The notes beneath the pieces are model-generated. The model had not been told where the DNA came from. It ran no database searches and was given only the letters and a program-made list of their open reading frames with translations. Shown piece after piece: positions 52,707 to 63,652 of a stretch of DNA of 64,000 nucleotides (the first letter of the stretch is position 1; the number at the start of each line of letters is the position of its first letter). The DNA comes from RH-AL1 sp965198715 (GTDB taxonomy: Bacteria; Pseudomonadota; Alphaproteobacteria; Rhizobiales; Beijerinckiaceae). Made by a program: the position numbers and the translations under genes. The stretch spans positions 496,001 to 560,000 of the forward strand of contig CBDAPV010000002.1 in assembly GCA_965198715.1 (NCBI GenBank), given 5' to 3'.

Positions 52707-54122
52707 CGCCAAAAGATCTTTGTCGGTCCCAAGATCCGCCAGCTGCGCGAGGCCGGCAGCCTGAACCAGGGCGCGTTCGCCGAACGCCTCGGCATTTCGG
52801 CGAGCTACCTCAACCAAATCGAGAACAACCAGCGTCCCCTGACCGCCCAGGTCATGGTAGCGCTGGCACAAACGTTCTCGATCGATGTTGCCGCTTTCGC
52901 GCAGCAAGACGATGACAAGGTGGTGAGCAGCCTGCGCGAAGCGCTCGCCGATCCTGTGTTCGGCGGTCTCGCCCCCAATGGGCAGGATCTGAAGACGATC
53001 GTTGCGAACGTGCCGTGGTTCGCCCACGCCTTCCTCAATCTGCACCTCTCCTTCCGCCGCACCGACGAGAAGCTCCACGCCCTCGACGAACGATACGCCG
53101 TGAACGATGAGGACCGTCCGCATGCTGTGCTGATGCCCTACGAGCAGGTTCGTGATTTCCTGCACTACCGCAGCAATTATTTCGAGGATCTTGACGCCGC
53201 CGCCGAGGACCTCGCCGAGCAAACCTTCGGCCTCGTCGCGGCCCGCCCCGATACGGTGGCGAACTATCTTTTCGCCAAGCACCAGATCCGCATCGAGTTC
53301 AGGCCGGTGGAGCCGAACTCGCGCTTCATGCGCCAGCTCGACCGCAAGGCCCGCGTGCTGTGGCTGCGTGAAGGCATCGATCCATCGTCGGCGACCTTCC
53401 TGATGGCGCAGCAGATCGGCCTTCTCGAGCAGGGCGAAGCCATCGAACGTATCGTCGCCTCGGCCAATTTCCGCTCGGAGGACGCCGCCGCGATCACCCG
53501 GCTGGCACTCGCCAACTACTACGCCGGTGCCGTGCTGATGCCCTACGATCGCTTCCTCGAGCAGGCGCGCAAGACCCGCTACGACGCCGAGCGACTGTGC
53601 TTTACCTTTGGCACCTCGTTCGAGCAGGTCGGGCACCGCTTCTCGACGCTGCAGAAGCCCAACGCCAAGGGCGTGCCCTTCTATTTCGTGCGCTTCGACA
53701 GGGCCGGCAACATCATCAAGCGCCATTCCTCGACGCGCTTCCAGTTCGCCCGTTTCGGCGGCACCTGCCCGTTATGGAACGTCCACGAAGCCTTCGAGGC
53801 GGCCGGCCGCACGCTCGTGCAGATCGCCGAGATGCCCGACGGCGTGCGCTACCTCTGCGTGGCGCGCGCGGTGACCAAATCCGGCGGCAGCCATCTGGCG
53901 CCCTCGCGGCACTACGCGCTCGGGATCGGCTGCGAGGCGGCGCATGCCAGCGATGTCGTCTACGGCGACCTCGTCGACCTGAAGGCGCCGCCCGTGCTGA
54001 TCGGTGTCAGCTGCCGCATGTGCGAGCGCCACGAGTGTCCGCAACGCGCCGCGCCGCCGATCGATCGCGCACTCTTCGTCGACCCGGACCGCCGCGATTT
54101 CGTGCCGTTCCGCTTCGCCTGA
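52707..54122 (+). CDS. ScfR/RamB-type XRE-family regulator of short-chain fatty acyl metabolism
   Basis: The product is about 471 residues. The N-terminus MRQKIFVGPKIRQLREAGSL starts an XRE helix-turn-helix with the family hallmark LGISASYLNQIENNQRPLT. An ImmA/IrrE-like middle part and the DUF2083 C-terminal domain follow, ending with ISVSCRMCERHECPQ-like cysteines (VSCRMCERHECPQRAAPP). Relatives sense acyl-CoA and control glyoxylate, propionate or ethylmalonyl-CoA pathway genes. I chose the ATG at 52707 because it matches family N-termini; ATG 52689 adds six residues. No target gene such as aceA lies beside it. Confidence 0.88.
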   Translation, partial: RQKIFVGPKIRQLREAGSLNQGAFAERLGISASYLNQIENNQRPLTAQVMVALAQTFSIDVAAFAQQDDDKVVSSLREALADPVFGGLAPNGQDLKTIVANVPWFAHAFLNLHLSFRRTDEKLHALDERYAVNDEDRPHAVLMPYEQVRDFLHYRSNYFEDLDAAAEDLAEQTFGLVAARPDTVANYLFAKHQIRIEFRPVEPNSRFMRQLDRKARVLWLREGIDPSSATFLMAQQIGLLEQGEAIERIVASANFRSEDAAAITRLALANYYAGAVLMPYDRFLEQARKTRYDAERLCFTFGTSFEQVGHRFSTLQKPNAKGVPFYFVRFDRAGNIIKRHSSTRFQFARFGGTCPLWNVHEAFEAAGRTLVQIAEMPDGVRYLCVARAVTKSGGSHLAPSRHYALGIGCEAAHASDVVYGDLVDLKAPPVLIGVSCRMCERHECPQRAAPPIDRALFVDPDRRDFVPFRFA

Positions 54123-54125
54123 GGC

Positions 54126-54767
54126 TCAGGCGCCCTCGCGCGCCATATCGCGCTCGGCCGCGTCGAGCAGGCGCTCCTCGTGCCGCTTGTAGAAGCGCCA
54201 CAGCACGACGCCGCCGACCACCGCCAGGGCCAGCGCGATCCAGCCGACCGGGCCCGCGACCCGTTCCAGCCCCTTGCCGAGCAGGAAGCCGCCGAAGCCG
54301 AAGAGGCATGCCCAGGTGACGCCACCCGCGGCGTTCCACAGGAAAAAGGTCGCCGGACGCAGGCCGTTGGCGCCGGCGAGCAGCGCGGAATAGGTGCGGA
54401 GCAGCGCCACGAAGCGGCCGAAGAAGACGATTGCGCCGCCGTAGCGCTTGAACAGGAAGCGTCCGAGCCGCTGCTTACGCTCGTCGAGCCCGACCCTCGG
54501 TCCGTGGCGCGTCAGCAGGCCCTGGCCGTAGCGCCGCCCGACCCAGAAGCCGAGATTGTCGCCGAGGATCGCCGCCGCCGCCGCCGCCAGCACCACCAGG
54601 CGGATGTCGAGACCATGCTTGGTGCCGGCGTAGATCGCGGCGCTGACCAGCACCGTCTCGCCGGGCATCGGCACGCCGGCGCTCTCGAGCGCGATCACCA
54701 GGAAGACCGCGTAATAGCCATAGCTGGCGACGATGCTGGTCAGCGTCTCGGAATTGAAGATGTGCAC
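54126..54767 (-). CDS. DedA-family membrane protein
   Basis: The product has 213 residues and about five hydrophobic segments. The hallmark ALESAGVPMPGETVLVSAA near residue 28 and FFGRFVALLRTYSALLAGAN near residue 115 carry the conserved acidic and basic residues of DedA transporters. These proteins are thought to flip phospholipids or undecaprenyl phosphate. It converges on the ScfR-type gene with three bases between the stops. Confidence 0.88.
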   Translation of the reverse strand: MHIFNSETLTSIVASYGYYAVFLVIALESAGVPMPGETVLVSAAIYAGTKHGLDIRLVVLAAAAAAILGDNLGFWVGRRYGQGLLTRHGPRVGLDERKQRLGRFLFKRYGGAIVFFGRFVALLRTYSALLAGANGLRPATFFLWNAAGGVTWACLFGFGGFLLGKGLERVAGPVGWIALALAVVGGVVLWRFYKRHEERLLDAAERDMAREGA

Positions 54768-54871
54768 CGGCCGGCGTCTCCCTGCTATCGAGGCACCAAC
54801 GCACGAGCCGGCGCGACGGTCACGTCCGCTCGCGGCACCACTGCCCTTGAAATGAGCCGTGGTTTGCCGTG

Positions 54872-56338
<1,467 letters not shown>

Positions 56339-56422
56339 GAGGGTCTGCGCCAGGGCATCGGACGATGCTTCGGAGTCGCGCGCGAAACTAGGCGCCTGTC
56401 TCGCTACGTTTTTCTTTTTTAA

Positions 56423-56449
56423 AGCAAGTCCGCAACCGCGGACGTTGCT
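56423..56449 (-). terminator. Hairpin after the hemolysin III gene
   Basis: On the minus strand, GTCCGC-GGTT-GCGGAC is extended by AGCAA/TTGCT with one bulged C, and begins directly after the stop codon. It is followed by TTTAAAAAAG, a poor T-tract, so it may be a weak intrinsic terminator. On the plus strand a run of T precedes it. Confidence 0.45.
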
Positions 56450-57115
56450 CTACCGCGCCATCGCGGGCAGCACCGTCCCGATGAGGATCGCCGCCCAGTG
56501 CACGCCGGCAGCGGCGACGACGTGGCCGTGCCAGATCGAGCGGGAGAAGGTCACGTTCTCCCTCACATGCCAAATGATGCCGGCGCTATAGACCAGGCCG
56601 CCGAGCACCAGCAGCACGATCGCGGGAGTGGAGAGCGCCTCGACCACCGGCCCGGCGGCCAGAACCACGATCCAGCCCAACGAGAGATAGAGCGCGATCC
56701 AGAGGCCTTCGCGCAGTTGCGGCACGAAGATCTTGCCGAGGATGCCGAGCCCGGCGATGGTCCAGACCGCCGTGGTCATGCCCCAGGCCCAGCCGCCCTT
56801 CAGCGCGAGCGTGGTGAACGGCGTGTAGGAGCCGGCGATCATGAGGAAGATGCCGGAGTGATCGAGCCGGCGGTACAGCGGCCTGAGCTTGCCGCGAGAG
56901 AAGTTGTAGGCGGCGGAAAAGGCCAGCATCAGCACGAAGCCGGCGGCGTAGATGCCGATGGCGGTGGCGTATGCCGCACCGAGTGCCAGGGCCAGGGAGA
57001 AGATCACGGCGCCGCCGACCAGTGCCAGCGTCATGCCCACAGCGTGGACCGCCACGTCCGCACGCCAGGCCGCTGCCGTCGGATAGTGGTACATGGCTTT
57101 GGCGCGCTTGCTCAT
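56450..57115 (-). CDS. Hemolysin III family (PAQR-like) membrane protein
   Basis: The product is about 221 residues and seven hydrophobic segments. The conserved motifs AAYNFSRGKLRPLYRRLDHS, GIFLMIAGSYTPFTT and VRENVTFSRSIWHGHVVAAA supply the acidic and histidine residues typical of the HlyIII/PAQR fold, a predicted metal-dependent membrane hydrolase. The physiological role in bacteria is unclear. The ATG at 57115 overlaps a TGA of a possible small upstream frame (TGATG); a GTG at 57118 is the alternative. Confidence 0.85.
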   Translation of the reverse strand: MSKRAKAMYHYPTAAAWRADVAVHAVGMTLALVGGAVIFSLALALGAAYATAIGIYAAGFVLMLAFSAAYNFSRGKLRPLYRRLDHSGIFLMIAGSYTPFTTLALKGGWAWGMTTAVWTIAGLGILGKIFVPQLREGLWIALYLSLGWIVVLAAGPVVEALSTPAIVLLVLGGLVYSAGIIWHVRENVTFSRSIWHGHVVAAAGVHWAAILIGTVLPAMAR

Positions 57116-57291
57116 CACGACGTCACCGTGCCACTGACCGGCGGCGAAATTACGCCGAGCATGCGCTTAGGATCACACAACTTGCCACCGCCGGCTATCT
57201 TCATAGAGCGGTTATCGATTGGGGTGACTACGCTTTTGGTGGGATCGGCGCCGGTCGCGCTGTTGTTCGCACTCGCGGCATGCTCGTTCAT
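57115..57291 (-). CDS. Possible small protein coupled to the hemolysin III gene
   Basis: A 58-codon frame starting at ATG 57291 (MNEHAASANNSATGADPTKS) ends with TGA overlapping the hemolysin III ATG as TGATG. I recognise no family and see no good ribosome site. The same DNA read on the plus strand gives a short lipoprotein-like peptide (VALLFALAAC), so the coding strand, if any, is uncertain. Confidence 0.22.
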   Translation of the reverse strand: MNEHAASANNSATGADPTKSVVTPIDNRSMKIAGGGKLCDPKRMLGVISPPVSGTVTS

Positions 57292-57474
57292 GACGAGCAT
57301 CGCGCAGGGCGGTCGCGCGTCGGCGAGCCCGCTCCGTTCCGCGCCTGCATGACGAAGGCGGCGCGGACCATCCCGGCCTCGCTGCACCGACGGGGCAAGC
57401 TGGTCCGCTCGGCCACGCCTCTTGGCCATATCCTCATGCTTGCCGATGATCCCGGTTTGTTCTAGTCTTCGACC
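57119..57474. other. Region between hemolysin III and radA without a confident gene
   Basis: This 356-base stretch holds no recognisable protein. It should contain the radA promoter and the start region of the hemolysin III gene. The only candidates are the weak small frames described at 57115-57291. Confidence 0.45.
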
Positions 57475-58953
<1,479 letters not shown>

Positions 58954-59045
58954 CGGGCGCGGCAACCTTCGCTATAGACTGGCCCGCACAGTAAGCTGGC
59001 GCGCTCGTCGAGACGGCGCGGCACACGCCACCTCAAGGTCCGGGC

Positions 59046-59714
59046 ATGCCATCCTATCTCGATATCGGCCTGCTCGCGGTGATCCTCGTGTCAGCCCTTC
59101 TCGCCATGCTGCGGGGCTTCACCCGCGAGATCCTCGCCATCGCCTCCTGGATCGCGGCGGCGGCAGCAGGCATCTTCCTTTATCCCTACCTCGTGCCGTA
59201 CCTGAAGCCTTATTCCTTCTTCGCCAAGGACTGGATCGCCGCGCTCGCCGCCGGCACCATCATCTTCTTCGTGGCGTTAATTTTGGTCTCGATCATCACG
59301 GTGAACCTATCGGATGCCGTGCTCGACTCCAAGGTCGGCGCGCTCGACCGCACGCTCGGCTTCCTGTTCGGCGCCGCGCGCGGTTTCATCCTGTGCGTGA
59401 TTGCCTTCGTGTTCTTCGCCAAGCTCGACACCGCGACCGACAAGTGGCCCACGTGGGTGCGCAACGCGCGGTCGCGTCCGGCGCTGCAGAGCGTCGGCGA
59501 CGACCTGCAGGCCATGCTTCCGCACAATTTGTTGGACAAGTACATCAAGGACAAGACCGCTCCTGGCGAGGAGCCGCCGCCCGAAGGCGCCGCCGCCGGC
59601 AAGCCCGACAACAGCAAGCCCGACAACAGCAAGGCCGATGCCGAGCAGGACTCTCCGGCGCCGCTGCCCCCGGTGCGTGACCGTGGGTCCGCGAACGGTG
59701 GAAAAGAGCCCTAG
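59046..59714 (+). CDS. cvpA: CvpA-family membrane protein
   Basis: The product has 222 residues. Four hydrophobic segments start at YLDIGLLAVILVSALLAMLR, with the CvpA hallmark RGFTREILAIASWIAAAAAG. The C-terminal 55 residues are polar, with a repeated KPDNS (KPDNSKPDNSKADAE). The family was named for colicin V production and is linked to envelope stress resistance. cvpA before purF is a conserved order. Confidence 0.92.
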   Translation: MPSYLDIGLLAVILVSALLAMLRGFTREILAIASWIAAAAAGIFLYPYLVPYLKPYSFFAKDWIAALAAGTIIFFVALILVSIITVNLSDAVLDSKVGALDRTLGFLFGAARGFILCVIAFVFFAKLDTATDKWPTWVRNARSRPALQSVGDDLQAMLPHNLLDKYIKDKTAPGEEPPPEGAAAGKPDNSKPDNSKADAEQDSPAPLPPVRDRGSANGGKEP

Positions 59715-59846
59715 CAGAGGGCTTACGGCCGCAAGTAACGCTGGCATTCGCTGCCGTTCAGATTATGTAGGTTTCGCGACGTATGACGTTTGGCAGAGAC
59801 ACCGCGACTCATGGTCGGCGCGGCCGGTCTTCCGCCCGGGGTTGAG

Positions 59847-61331
59847 ATGATCGACGAGGCGGGCTCTCAGGAGTCGTACGGGCCGGATGACCGCGATCTC
59901 GAATCCGATCGCCTTCGCGAGGAATGCGGCGTCTTCGGCATCTTCGGCCATCCCGAGGCCGCCGCGATCACCGCTCTCGGGCTTCACGCTCTTCAGCACC
60001 GCGGCCAGGAGGCGGCCGGCATCGTCGCCTTCGACGGCCACCGCTTCAACTCCGAGCGTCGCCTCGGCCTTGTCAGCGACCACTTCTCCAAGGCCTCGAC
60101 CATCGCCCGCCTGCCCGGCAATGCCGCCGTCGGCCATGTGCGCTACTCGACGACCGGCGAGACGATCCTGCGCAACGTGCAGCCGCTCTTCGCCGAGCTC
60201 GACACCGGCGGCATCGCGGTGGCGCACAACGGCAACCTCACCAACGGCCTGACGCTACGCCGCGAGCTGATCCGCGACGGCGCGATCTACCAGTCCACCT
60301 CCGACACCGAGGTGATCCTCCATCTCGTCGCGCGCAGCCGCAAGGCTCGTGTCATCGAGCGCTTCATCGAGGCGCTTCGCGAGCTCGAGGGCGCGTACGC
60401 GCTGGTCACCTTGTCCAACAAGGCACTGATCGGCGCCCGTGACCCGCTCGGCATCCGCCCCCTTGTGCTCGGCGAACTCGACGGCCGCTACATGCTGGCG
60501 TCGGAGACCTGTGCCCTCGATATCATCGGCGCCCGCTTCGTGCGCGACGTCGAGAACGGCGAGATCGTCGTCATCTCCGAGAGCGGTGTCGAGAGCTTGC
60601 GCCCGTTCCCGCGCATTGCGCCGCGCCCCTGCATCTTCGAGTACATTTACTTTGCCAGACCGGATTCCGTGGTTCATGGCCGCCCCGTCTACGGCGTGCG
60701 CAAGGCCATGGGCGCCGAACTCGCCCGCGAGACCTCGATCGACGCCGACGTGGTGATCCCCGTGCCCGACAGCGGCGTGCCGGCGGCGATCGGCTATTCC
60801 CAAGCCTCGGGGATCCCGTTCGAGCTCGGTATCATCCGCAACCACTATGTCGGGCGCACCTTCATCCAGCCGACGCAGTCGCATCGCGAAAGCGGCGTGC
60901 GCATGAAACACAGCGCCAATAAGTCGGTCGTCGCCGGCAAGCGCATCGTGCTACTCGACGACTCGATCGTGCGCGGCACGACCTCGGTGAAGATCGTGCG
61001 GATGATGCGCGAGGCGGGCGCCCGCGAGATCCACTTCCGTATCTCGTCGCCGCCGATCACCCATCCCGACTATTACGGGATCGACACGCCCGAGCGCGAG
61101 AAGCTGCTCGCCGCCACGCATTCGCTCGATGAGATGCGCAAGTACATCGGCTGCGATACGCTTGCCTTCCTCTCGGTCGAGGGCGTCTACCGCGCCATGG
61201 GCGAGACGCGCCGCGATCCCGTCCGCCCGCAGTTTACCGATCATTGCTTCACCGGCGACTACCCGACCTACCTCACCGACGTCATCGGCGAGCACAGGAG
61301 CCAGCTTTCGCTGCTGGCTGAGGCGGGTTAG
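59847..61331 (+). CDS. purF: Amidophosphoribosyltransferase
   Basis: The product is about 494 residues from the chosen start. It makes 5-phosphoribosylamine from PRPP and glutamine, the first step of purine synthesis. The catalytic Cys27 lies in REECGVFGIFG after a short propeptide-like stretch; HALQHRGQEAAGI, GHVRYSTTG and the PRPP loop VLLDDSIVRGTTS are intact. Starts at ATG 59811 or TTG 59790 are possible; a weak GGGG precedes 59847. Confidence 0.96.
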   Translation: MIDEAGSQESYGPDDRDLESDRLREECGVFGIFGHPEAAAITALGLHALQHRGQEAAGIVAFDGHRFNSERRLGLVSDHFSKASTIARLPGNAAVGHVRYSTTGETILRNVQPLFAELDTGGIAVAHNGNLTNGLTLRRELIRDGAIYQSTSDTEVILHLVARSRKARVIERFIEALRELEGAYALVTLSNKALIGARDPLGIRPLVLGELDGRYMLASETCALDIIGARFVRDVENGEIVVISESGVESLRPFPRIAPRPCIFEYIYFARPDSVVHGRPVYGVRKAMGAELARETSIDADVVIPVPDSGVPAAIGYSQASGIPFELGIIRNHYVGRTFIQPTQSHRESGVRMKHSANKSVVAGKRIVLLDDSIVRGTTSVKIVRMMREAGAREIHFRISSPPITHPDYYGIDTPEREKLLAATHSLDEMRKYIGCDTLAFLSVEGVYRAMGETRRDPVRPQFTDHCFTGDYPTYLTDVIGEHRSQLSLLAEAG

Positions 61332-61335
61332 GCTC

Positions 61336-61437
61336 GTCATTCCGGACGGAGCGAAGCGGAGATCCGAAACCGGTGAACGTCTCGGTCTTCGGTGACGCTC
61401 GCCGGTTCCGGGTTCGCCTGCGGCGCCTCGGAATGAC
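61336..61437. repeat. Palindromic intergenic repeat after purF
   Basis: GTCATTCCG (61336-61344) and CGGAATGAC (61429-61437) form perfect inverted ends of a 102-base element. Between them lie further paired parts (CGAAACCGG with CCGGTTCCGGGTTCG). Elements with such ends are common intergenic palindromes in Hyphomicrobiales and can fold into a long hairpin. It may end the purF transcript. Confidence 0.65.
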
Positions 61438-61485
61438 AAGGCTGAAGCATACGGCTAAACCCGCGCTCCCATCGCCGGAAAGCGC

Positions 61486-62244
61486 ATGCCCCTCGATCCC
61501 AAGCCCCTCGCCGACCGCGTCGCCCTCGTCACCGGCGCCTCCCGCGGCATCGGCTACGCCACGGCACTGGCGCTGGCCGAGGCCGGCGCTCACGTGGTGG
61601 CGCTGGCGCGCACCCAGGGCGCGCTCGAGGAGCTCGACGACGCGATCCGGGCTGTCGGCTCGCAGGCCACGCTGGTGCCGTGCGACCTCAAGGACGGGTC
61701 CGGCCTCGACCGGCTCGGCCAGGCCATCGCCGCGCGCTGGCACCGGCTCGACGTCTTCGTCGGCAACGGCGGCATGCTCGGGCCGCTGACGCCGCTGGCC
61801 CAGGTCGAGCCCCGGCAGTGGGACCAGGTGCTGGCCACCAACGTCACCGCGAACCTGCGCCTGATCCGCGCCCTCGACCCGCTGCTGCGCGCCTCGGACG
61901 CCGGCCGCGTCGTCATGTTGACCTCCGGCGCGGCACATCGCGCCGACATGAAGGCCTACTGGGGTCCCTACGCGATCACCAAGAGTGCCGTCGACACGCT
62001 GGTACGCACCTATGCCGCCGAGACCATGAACGTCTCCAAGGTCCGTGTCATGGCGGTGAACCCCGGCCCGCTGCGCACCGCCATGCGCGCCCAGGCCATG
62101 CCGGGCGAGGATCCGAAGACGTTGCGCACGCCCGCGGAGCTGGCGCCCAGGATCGTCGCGCTGTGCCTGCCGAGCTCGCAGGAGACCGGCGCGCTGTACG
62201 ATTTCCCGAGCGACCGCGTGCTGCGCTTCCAGGCGCCGGCCTAA
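61486..62244 (+). CDS. Short-chain dehydrogenase/reductase
   Basis: The product has 252 residues. The cofactor motif TGASRGIGYATALALAEAG is followed by GNGGMLG in place of the usual NNAG. The catalytic Tyr and Lys are in YAITKSAVDTLVRTYAAE, with a Ser in MLTSGAAHR. It follows purF, an order seen in related bacteria. The substrate is unknown. The upstream palindromic repeat separates it from purF, so it may be transcribed on its own. Confidence 0.85.
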   Translation: MPLDPKPLADRVALVTGASRGIGYATALALAEAGAHVVALARTQGALEELDDAIRAVGSQATLVPCDLKDGSGLDRLGQAIAARWHRLDVFVGNGGMLGPLTPLAQVEPRQWDQVLATNVTANLRLIRALDPLLRASDAGRVVMLTSGAAHRADMKAYWGPYAITKSAVDTLVRTYAAETMNVSKVRVMAVNPGPLRTAMRAQAMPGEDPKTLRTPAELAPRIVALCLPSSQETGALYDFPSDRVLRFQAPA

Positions 62245-62251
62245 GCGCCCG

Positions 62252-62818
62252 TCACGCCTCGATGACGAGGTCCGGGTCGGCCGAGCCGTGCGCTTTGAGC
62301 GGCCCACACAAGGAGACGTCCACCCTGTCGGCGAGGGCGCTCGGCATCAGGCCGGCCGCCGTTCGAAACAACTCGGCGGCATCGCCGGTGGCGCGGCGAA
62401 GCAGGGCGGCGGCGCGCTCGGCGTGCCTCAGGGCAGGGGCTCCCTTGCCCTCACGGATCTTCACACTCGCGGCCGCGAGCAGGATCAGACCCTTGTAGAG
62501 GGATCGGAGCGCGGAGCCTCGTTCGGCGGCAAACCACATCGGCTCCCACGCCTCATGCGCCTCCCACGGATATCCATGGTTGAAAAGGTCGAGACCCCAG
62601 CGCAGGCCGTCCGCATCGCGCGTGGCCTCGCCTAGGCCGTAGCTGTGACCATCAGGGTCGCGCACCGGGTGCGGATGGCGGCCGGGCAGATAGGCATAGG
62701 GCGGAAACGCTCTTTCGGGCAGCAGACGGCCCGGCGTCGACGAGGGCCCTCGCGGCCGCCTCGCGAAAGGCGAGTGCGCGGGGCCATCTTCTGTTAAGCT
62801 TGTCCATGGCTTCGGCAC
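62252..62818 (-). CDS. DUF309 domain protein
   Basis: The product is about 188 residues. The DUF309 signature is NHGYPWEAHEAWEPMWFAAE, with the conserved His-Glu-x-x-Glu-like pair, then LYKGLILLAAASVKIREGK. The N-terminal 60 residues are rich in Pro and Arg and contain FPPYAYLPGRHPHP. The function is unknown; the motif suggests a metal site. The start at GTG 62818 has GGAGG 11 bases upstream, inside the region just before the transglutaminase gene, whose start is only 27 bases away on the other strand. Confidence 0.72.
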   Translation of the reverse strand: MPKPWTSLTEDGPAHSPFARRPRGPSSTPGRLLPERAFPPYAYLPGRHPHPVRDPDGHSYGLGEATRDADGLRWGLDLFNHGYPWEAHEAWEPMWFAAERGSALRSLYKGLILLAAASVKIREGKGAPALRHAERAAALLRRATGDAAELFRTAAGLMPSALADRVDVSLCGPLKAHGSADPDLVIEA

Positions 62819-62845
62819 TCGTGCTCTCGCCTCCGGGAATCGCGC

Positions 62846-63652
62846 ATGCTGATCAGATATGGCTACGACATCACACTGAATTGCACGCAGCCGACGCCGA
62901 TGGTGACCATGCTGAGCGTGCGTGATGAGCGCGCCGCCGCCGACGCGCGCGAGCCGGAAAGTTCGCACACGGTACCAAGTGTGCCGACGACTACCTATCA
63001 CGATCTCTACGGCAACACCTGCCGCCGCTTCACCGCGCCCGCCGGCGATCTCCAGCTATGGGGCGACGGAGCGATCGCCGACAGCGGCGCCCACGATCCC
63101 GTCGTCGCCGACGCCGTCGAGACACCTGTCGCCGAGCTGCCCGACGAGTGCCTGGGGTTTCTCATGGGCAGCCGGTACTGCGAGACCGACAAGCTGAGCC
63201 AGATCGCCTGGGACCTGTTCGGCAACGTGCCGCCGGGCTGGGGCCGCGCCCAGGCGATCTGCGACTTCGCCCACGGGCACATCACCTTCGATTACCAGTC
63301 TCCCGACTCGCGGCGCTCGGCGCACGACGTTTACCTGGGGCGCCGCGGCGTCTGTCGCGACTTCGCCCATCTCGCCATCGCGCTGTGCCGTTGCATGAAC
63401 ATGCCGGCACGCTACGTGAACGGCTACCTCGGCGACATCGGCGTGCCGGTCGTCGATCCGATGGATTATTCCGCCTGGATCGAGGTGTTCGTCGGCGGCA
63501 GCTGGCGGACCTTCGATCCGCGCAACAACATCCCGCGCATCGGTCGGCTCGTCGTCGCCCGCGGCCGCGATGCCGCCGACGTGCCGCTGATCAACTCGTT
63601 CGGCCCTCACCAATTGCGTGGCTTCCGAATCTGGGCCTACGAGCTCGCGTGA
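62846..63652 (+). CDS. Transglutaminase-like protein
   Basis: The product has 268 residues. It begins LIRYGYDITLNCTQPTPMVT, the N-terminal beta-domain of a proteobacterial transglutaminase-like family. The core has the nucleophile Cys in RRGVCRDFAHLAIALCRCMN and an Asp in FDPRNNIPRIG. The second catalytic position, normally His in a HAW-type motif, reads DYSAWIEVF, with Ser. It may still be a protease or amidase of the family, or may have lost activity. No signal peptide is seen, so it is likely cytoplasmic. Confidence 0.82.
   Translation: MLIRYGYDITLNCTQPTPMVTMLSVRDERAAADAREPESSHTVPSVPTTTYHDLYGNTCRRFTAPAGDLQLWGDGAIADSGAHDPVVADAVETPVAELPDECLGFLMGSRYCETDKLSQIAWDLFGNVPPGWGRAQAICDFAHGHITFDYQSPDSRRSAHDVYLGRRGVCRDFAHLAIALCRCMNMPARYVNGYLGDIGVPVVDPMDYSAWIEVFVGGSWRTFDPRNNIPRIGRLVVARGRDAADVPLINSFGPHQLRGFRIWAYELA

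Noticed and set aside
59581..59640. Short KPDNS repeat in CvpA as a possible mobile or CRISPR-like repeat
   Set aside because: It is a two-copy in-frame repeat inside the coding sequence and fits a flexible tail.
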